DNA of 64,000 nucleotides. Origin: CAYRHN01 sp964424115. Lineage in GTDB: Bacteria; Chloroflexota; Anaerolineae; Anaerolineales; Anaerolineaceae. The position numbers and the translations under genes are program-made. The notes below the pieces were generated by a model. That model did not search any database, was not told the origin of the DNA, and worked only from the letters and a program-made list of their open reading frames with translations. Of the stretch, positions 61,252 through 64,000 are shown piece by piece. The stretch is taken from positions 1-64,000 of the forward strand of contig CAYRHN010000014.1 in the NCBI GenBank assembly GCA_964424115.1, read 5' to 3'. Positions within the stretch are counted from its first letter, which is position 1. Each line of letters starts with the position of its first letter.

Positions 61252-62178
61252 CTACTCCTTCGTGATCCGGCCATCCAGCCCGGATAGAATTGCTTCCAGC
61301 TGCTGCAGGGAGGGCACAGCGCTCGCCCCGCCCCGCCGGGTGACCGAAAGCCCGCCGCAGATGTTGCCCCAGCGCAGGCAGGTCTCCAACGGCTCGCCGC
61401 GCAGATGGGCTGCCAGGAAACCCGCATTGAAAGAATCGCCCGCTCCGGTGGTATCCACTACTTCCACCGGCAGGGCCGGGGAATGCAAGACCTGTCCGCC
61501 AGCCTGCGCCCAGGCGCCGTCGGCGCCGCATTTCAACACCACCAACGGGCAATACTCTGCCAGGCAGGCCAGCATTTTGAGCGGCTCGCTTTCGCCGGTC
61601 AGCTGGCAGCCTTCGCTCTGGTTCGGGGCAAAGATATCCACCGCGCGCAGCATCTCGGTCAGCCCTGGCTCCGCCAGCGTGCTGGTGGTGTACTGGCAGT
61701 CGGTGTATACCCGACCGCCGTGCTGGTGGATGAAATCCACAAAACGCAAATTCTCTGCCGAGCCTTCGAAAGGCGCATTCACCACCCAGCGCGGGCGAAG
61801 CTGTTCCACCATCGCATAAGGCAGTTCATCGTTAAGAGGATCCTGATAGCTAATAAAACCCCGGTCGTTGGCAAAGGAAAAGGACAGGCTCAGGCTGCGG
61901 AACGGGCGCTCCAGCGTCTCCAGGCAGGAAGTATCCAACCCCTCGCGCGCGGCTTCCTCGCGGACAAAGCGGCTGAACAGGTCGGTCCCCAGGGTTGCCC
62001 GCCAACGTACATCCACCCCCAGGCGGTGCAGAGCAGCGGCAAGGATAAATGCCCCGCCCGGAGCGATCTCCATGTTTTCACCAAACAGGTCGGCGCCCAG
62101 GCGCGGCACCTCCGGCAGCCCGGTGATGATCAGGTCGCAGAAATATTCGCCCAACACCAGTACATCGATTTCCGGCAT
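61252..62178 (-). CDS. PfkB-family carbohydrate kinase
   Basis: The 308-residue product is a ribokinase/PfkB-type sugar kinase. Signature 2, DTTGAGDSFNAGFL, holds the catalytic Asp and the anion hole; the N-terminal APGGAFILAAALHRLG fits signature 1. It probably phosphorylates a sugar or a nucleoside released in the pathway with GH4 and the esterase. TATAAT lies exactly 6 bases before the ATG with no ribosome site, a leaderless start. It heads the operon pfkB-GH4-esterase. Confidence 0.93.
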   Translation of the reverse strand: MPEIDVLVLGEYFCDLIITGLPEVPRLGADLFGENMEIAPGGAFILAAALHRLGVDVRWRATLGTDLFSRFVREEAAREGLDTSCLETLERPFRSLSLSFSFANDRGFISYQDPLNDELPYAMVEQLRPRWVVNAPFEGSAENLRFVDFIHQHGGRVYTDCQYTTSTLAEPGLTEMLRAVDIFAPNQSEGCQLTGESEPLKMLACLAEYCPLVVLKCGADGAWAQAGGQVLHSPALPVEVVDTTGAGDSFNAGFLAAHLRGEPLETCLRWGNICGGLSVTRRGGASAVPSLQQLEAILSGLDGRITKE

Positions 62179-62184
62179 AGGCTA

Positions 62185-62190
62185 ATTATA
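62185..62190 (-). promoter_or_regulatory. -10 box of the pfkB-GH4-esterase operon, leaderless geometry
   Basis: On the minus strand TATAAT ends 6 bases before the pfkB ATG. A weak -35 box, CTGTCA, stands 17 bases upstream. Confidence 0.6.
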
Positions 62191-62269
62191 GTCCTCTCCA
62201 ATCCGCTTGACAGGCAGTGTACAATTTAATCAAATATCCCGATCAATAAAAAGAACAGGAGTGTGGAGC

Positions 62270-64000
62270 ATGTATTGTCCAAATTGCGGTCAAAGAACTG
62301 CCGATACTGCCCTCTTTTGTACCAACTGCGGCACAAAACTGCCCCGCCCGGCCTCCACTCTCGCTGGAGCAGCGCTGCCGCCTGTGCCCGTGAAGCTTGT
62401 CGGAGAACCGGGATTGCCCCCTGTGCCGGTCAAGCTGGTTGGGGATGAAGCCAACCTGCCTCCTGCGCCGGTTCGCCTGGCGGACGACGCGCCTGTTCCG
62501 GTCAAATTGGTCGATGAACCCGTGCCGGTAAAATTGGTGGAAGACATGCCTGCACAAAAGGCTCCCGGCGCGCCACAGGCCGAAGCCGAATCGCTGGAAG
62601 ATATCCAGGAGGCGATCAAGCCGCCAGAGAAGGATGTCTTCCGCATCCGCTTTGGCGTGCAGATTGGTCAGCCTTTTCTGGAAGTGCAGGCGCCGGGCGC
62701 CAAGAAGCCCATCACAGCGCCTTTCAACGCCCCTTACGATACAGCCGGCCGCGCCACACTTCTCGCGCAACTGCAGGAAGGCGCTCAAGCAACCCCCCAA
62801 ATAGCCGGATTGCACCAGCAGACCGGTGCGGCTTTGTTGGCCTCGCTCTTCCCCGATCCGGCTATACGCAAGGAATTGGCCCGGGCAGCCGAGAGTGCCT
62901 TCAGCCGCCACAAACCGCTTACCGTTCAGATGCGCTTTGATTCCAATGCAGTCGAGCAGGCGCAACTTCCCTGGGAGTTGCTCTATGACGGCAACCACCA
63001 CCTCTCCCTGGCCGAGGATATCCACCTCAACCGCTATGTGACCTTCTTTGGAGACCGCCAACCCTTTAAACCGGTCGAGCCGGTGCGGGTGCTGTTCGTG
63101 ATCGCCCGCCCTAACGATCAGGCCGACCTGCCGCTCTACGAGCGCGACGCGATGGTGCAGGAGCTGCGCCGCTTGGCCAACCTGGGCAAGGTCGAGATCA
63201 CCATCCTGGAACAGGCTACCTTCGCCAACTTCGCCCTGGAAGCACAAACCGGGAAATTCCATATCGTTCACTTTGACGGCCACGGCAGCTTTGAAGGCGA
63301 GGGCTTGCTGTGCTTTGAAAACCCGGCCGGCGGAACTGATCCTGTCTCGGCCTCGCAGATGGCCCAGGCGCTGCAGGACAGCGGCGTGCGCCTGGTGGTG
63401 TTGAGCGCCTGCATGTCTGCCACCGTGGGCGGCAACAGCGTCTTCAACAGCACTGCACCCGCCCTCATCCGCGCCAAAATTCCGGCCGTGGTGGCGCACC
63501 AGTTTTCGGTGCCGTTCACTGCCTCGTTGGCCTTCGTCAAGGCTTTTTATAACGCCATCGGACACGGCGCTTCCATCTCCGCGGCGGTGGCGGATGGGCG
63601 CCAGGCCATCGCCCAGGATCCACAAGCTCCGGCGGTCTGGTTCTACCCGGTCCTCTACCTGCGTTCTGCCACCGGCGACGGCTACTTCTTCTCCGAATCG
63701 CCGCTGGACGACCTGGAGCTAGCGCTGGGCGACCTGGCCCAGATGACCCTGGAGTGGGCCCACCAGACCCTGGAAGACCAGCTGCTCTACCCCGAAGGCC
63801 GCCCCACCTGGCAGGGCGGCGAGATCACCCCGGACAATTACCTCGACCTGCTGGATGCGTTGATCCCTCCCACCCTGCCGCAGTCGGTCGATATCCCGGA
63901 GGTGGGCGAGATGCTGCTCATCCCTGCTGGCGAGGTCACCCTCGGCTCCAGCGAAGAACAGATCCAACAACTCGAAACAAAAGTGGATCGCGCTGCTGAA
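62270..64000 (+). CDS. Zinc-ribbon/CHAT-protease-like protein with FGE-like domain (cut by window edge)
   Basis: The open frame covers 577 codons to the window end without a stop, so the gene is longer. It begins with a zinc ribbon (C3, C6, C17, C20) and a Pro-rich region with about four PVPVKLV-type repeats (about 43-90). A caspase-like CHAT domain follows (about 240-480), with catalytic His338 in HFDGHG and Cys381 in LSACMS. From about 548 (MLLIPAGEVTLGS) it runs into the start of a formylglycine-generating-enzyme/sulfatase-modifying-factor type domain. AGGAG lies 8 bases before the ATG. CHAT proteins are proteases in host-defence and cell-death systems; the fusion suggests a similar signalling role, but the full architecture is not visible. 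Confidence 0.85.
   Translation, partial: MYCPNCGQRTADTALFCTNCGTKLPRPASTLAGAALPPVPVKLVGEPGLPPVPVKLVGDEANLPPAPVRLADDAPVPVKLVDEPVPVKLVEDMPAQKAPGAPQAEAESLEDIQEAIKPPEKDVFRIRFGVQIGQPFLEVQAPGAKKPITAPFNAPYDTAGRATLLAQLQEGAQATPQIAGLHQQTGAALLASLFPDPAIRKELARAAESAFSRHKPLTVQMRFDSNAVEQAQLPWELLYDGNHHLSLAEDIHLNRYVTFFGDRQPFKPVEPVRVLFVIARPNDQADLPLYERDAMVQELRRLANLGKVEITILEQATFANFALEAQTGKFHIVHFDGHGSFEGEGLLCFENPAGGTDPVSASQMAQALQDSGVRLVVLSACMSATVGGNSVFNSTAPALIRAKIPAVVAHQFSVPFTASLAFVKAFYNAIGHGASISAAVADGRQAIAQDPQAPAVWFYPVLYLRSATGDGYFFSESPLDDLELALGDLAQMTLEWAHQTLEDQLLYPEGRPTWQGGEITPDNYLDLLDALIPPTLPQSVDIPEVGEMLLIPAGEVTLGSSEEQIQQLETKVDRAAE

Noticed and set aside
62243..63625. A 460-codon minus-strand open frame opposite the CHAT gene
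   Set aside because: It is a shadow of the GC-rich plus-strand gene; its product has no recognisable domain, while the plus strand has a full zinc ribbon and CHAT motifs.
63700..64000. Diversity-generating retroelement at the FGE-like domain
   Set aside because: No reverse transcriptase or template repeat can be seen; the domain is cut by the window end.

Overview
The window looks like a chromosomal segment of a member of the Chloroflexota, probably class Anaerolineae. The inference rests on GC-rich coding sequence, on several secreted proteins with long Thr/Pro linkers, on plant-type leucine-rich-repeat and parallel beta-helix surface proteins, and on many genes whose -10 box sits about 6 nt before the ATG (leaderless transcripts). 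No phage or plasmid backbone is visible; this is mostly housekeeping DNA with accessory insertions.

Layout. 1-2.7 kb: rpsF-ssb-rpsR and a membrane-anchored parvulin-type isomerase (+), closed by a bidirectional terminator. 2.7-9.4 kb (-): rnc-smc with an ATGA overlap, then moaC, a moaD-moaE fusion and threonine synthase. 9.6-12.2 kb: a small unknown protein, a GNAT acetyltransferase and a two-gene ABC exporter. 12.4-18.8 kb: an RRM protein behind a leader with an intrinsic terminator, clpC, a cyclic-nucleotide-binding/PH-like membrane protein, a zinc-ribbon protein and a VOC protein. 18.9-20.1 kb: a broken delta-60 repeat gene and a lipoprotein. 20.3-26.7 kb: def-recF, rsmG, a TPR-like membrane protein, murJ and rsmI. 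26.8-32.6 kb: envelope proteins (LRR protein, small membrane protein, DUF4097-like lipoprotein, MFS transporter, lipoprotein). 32.6-37.3 kb (-): a probable operon of PAS protein, TolB-like lipoprotein, membrane protein and a large protein of uncertain function, then a DsrE/YedF-like protein.

37.4-39.7 kb is the main accessory spot: a GNAT gene, tRNA-Glu(UUC), tandem tRNA-3'-half repeats each followed by a terminator-like hairpin, and an AbrB-Doc toxin-antitoxin cassette inserted in a repeat unit. 39.7-42.1 kb: Rieske oxygenase, MarR regulator and divergent SDR. 42.1-47.0 kb: a giant beta-helix surface protein. 47.4-51.1 kb: katG with an upstream Fur/PerR-type regulator, a decayed copy of the AbrB-Doc cassette, and an aminoglycoside 3-N-acetyltransferase-like gene. 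51.2-58.7 kb: CrtC/AttH-like protein, a secreted protein, a SulP-STAS-cNMP transporter, a CPBP protease and a second LRR protein. 58.9-62.2 kb (-): a carbohydrate operon pfkB-GH4-acetyl esterase. 62.3 kb to the end: a zinc ribbon-CHAT protease-like protein running into an FGE/sulfatase-modifying-factor-like domain and cut by the window edge.

Most notable: (i) a shared extreme C-terminal tail, roughly [FYV]LP[AIL][IV]xR-stop, on four secreted proteins and in frame behind the stop of the broken delta-60 gene, but absent from the lipoproteins, suggesting an uncharacterised surface-sorting signal; (ii) the tRNA-Glu half-repeat array carrying a toxin-antitoxin cassette with a second decayed copy 11 kb away; (iii) the CHAT-FGE fusion; (iv) the recurrent leaderless promoter geometry. 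All calls are from reading the sequence; no database search was run.
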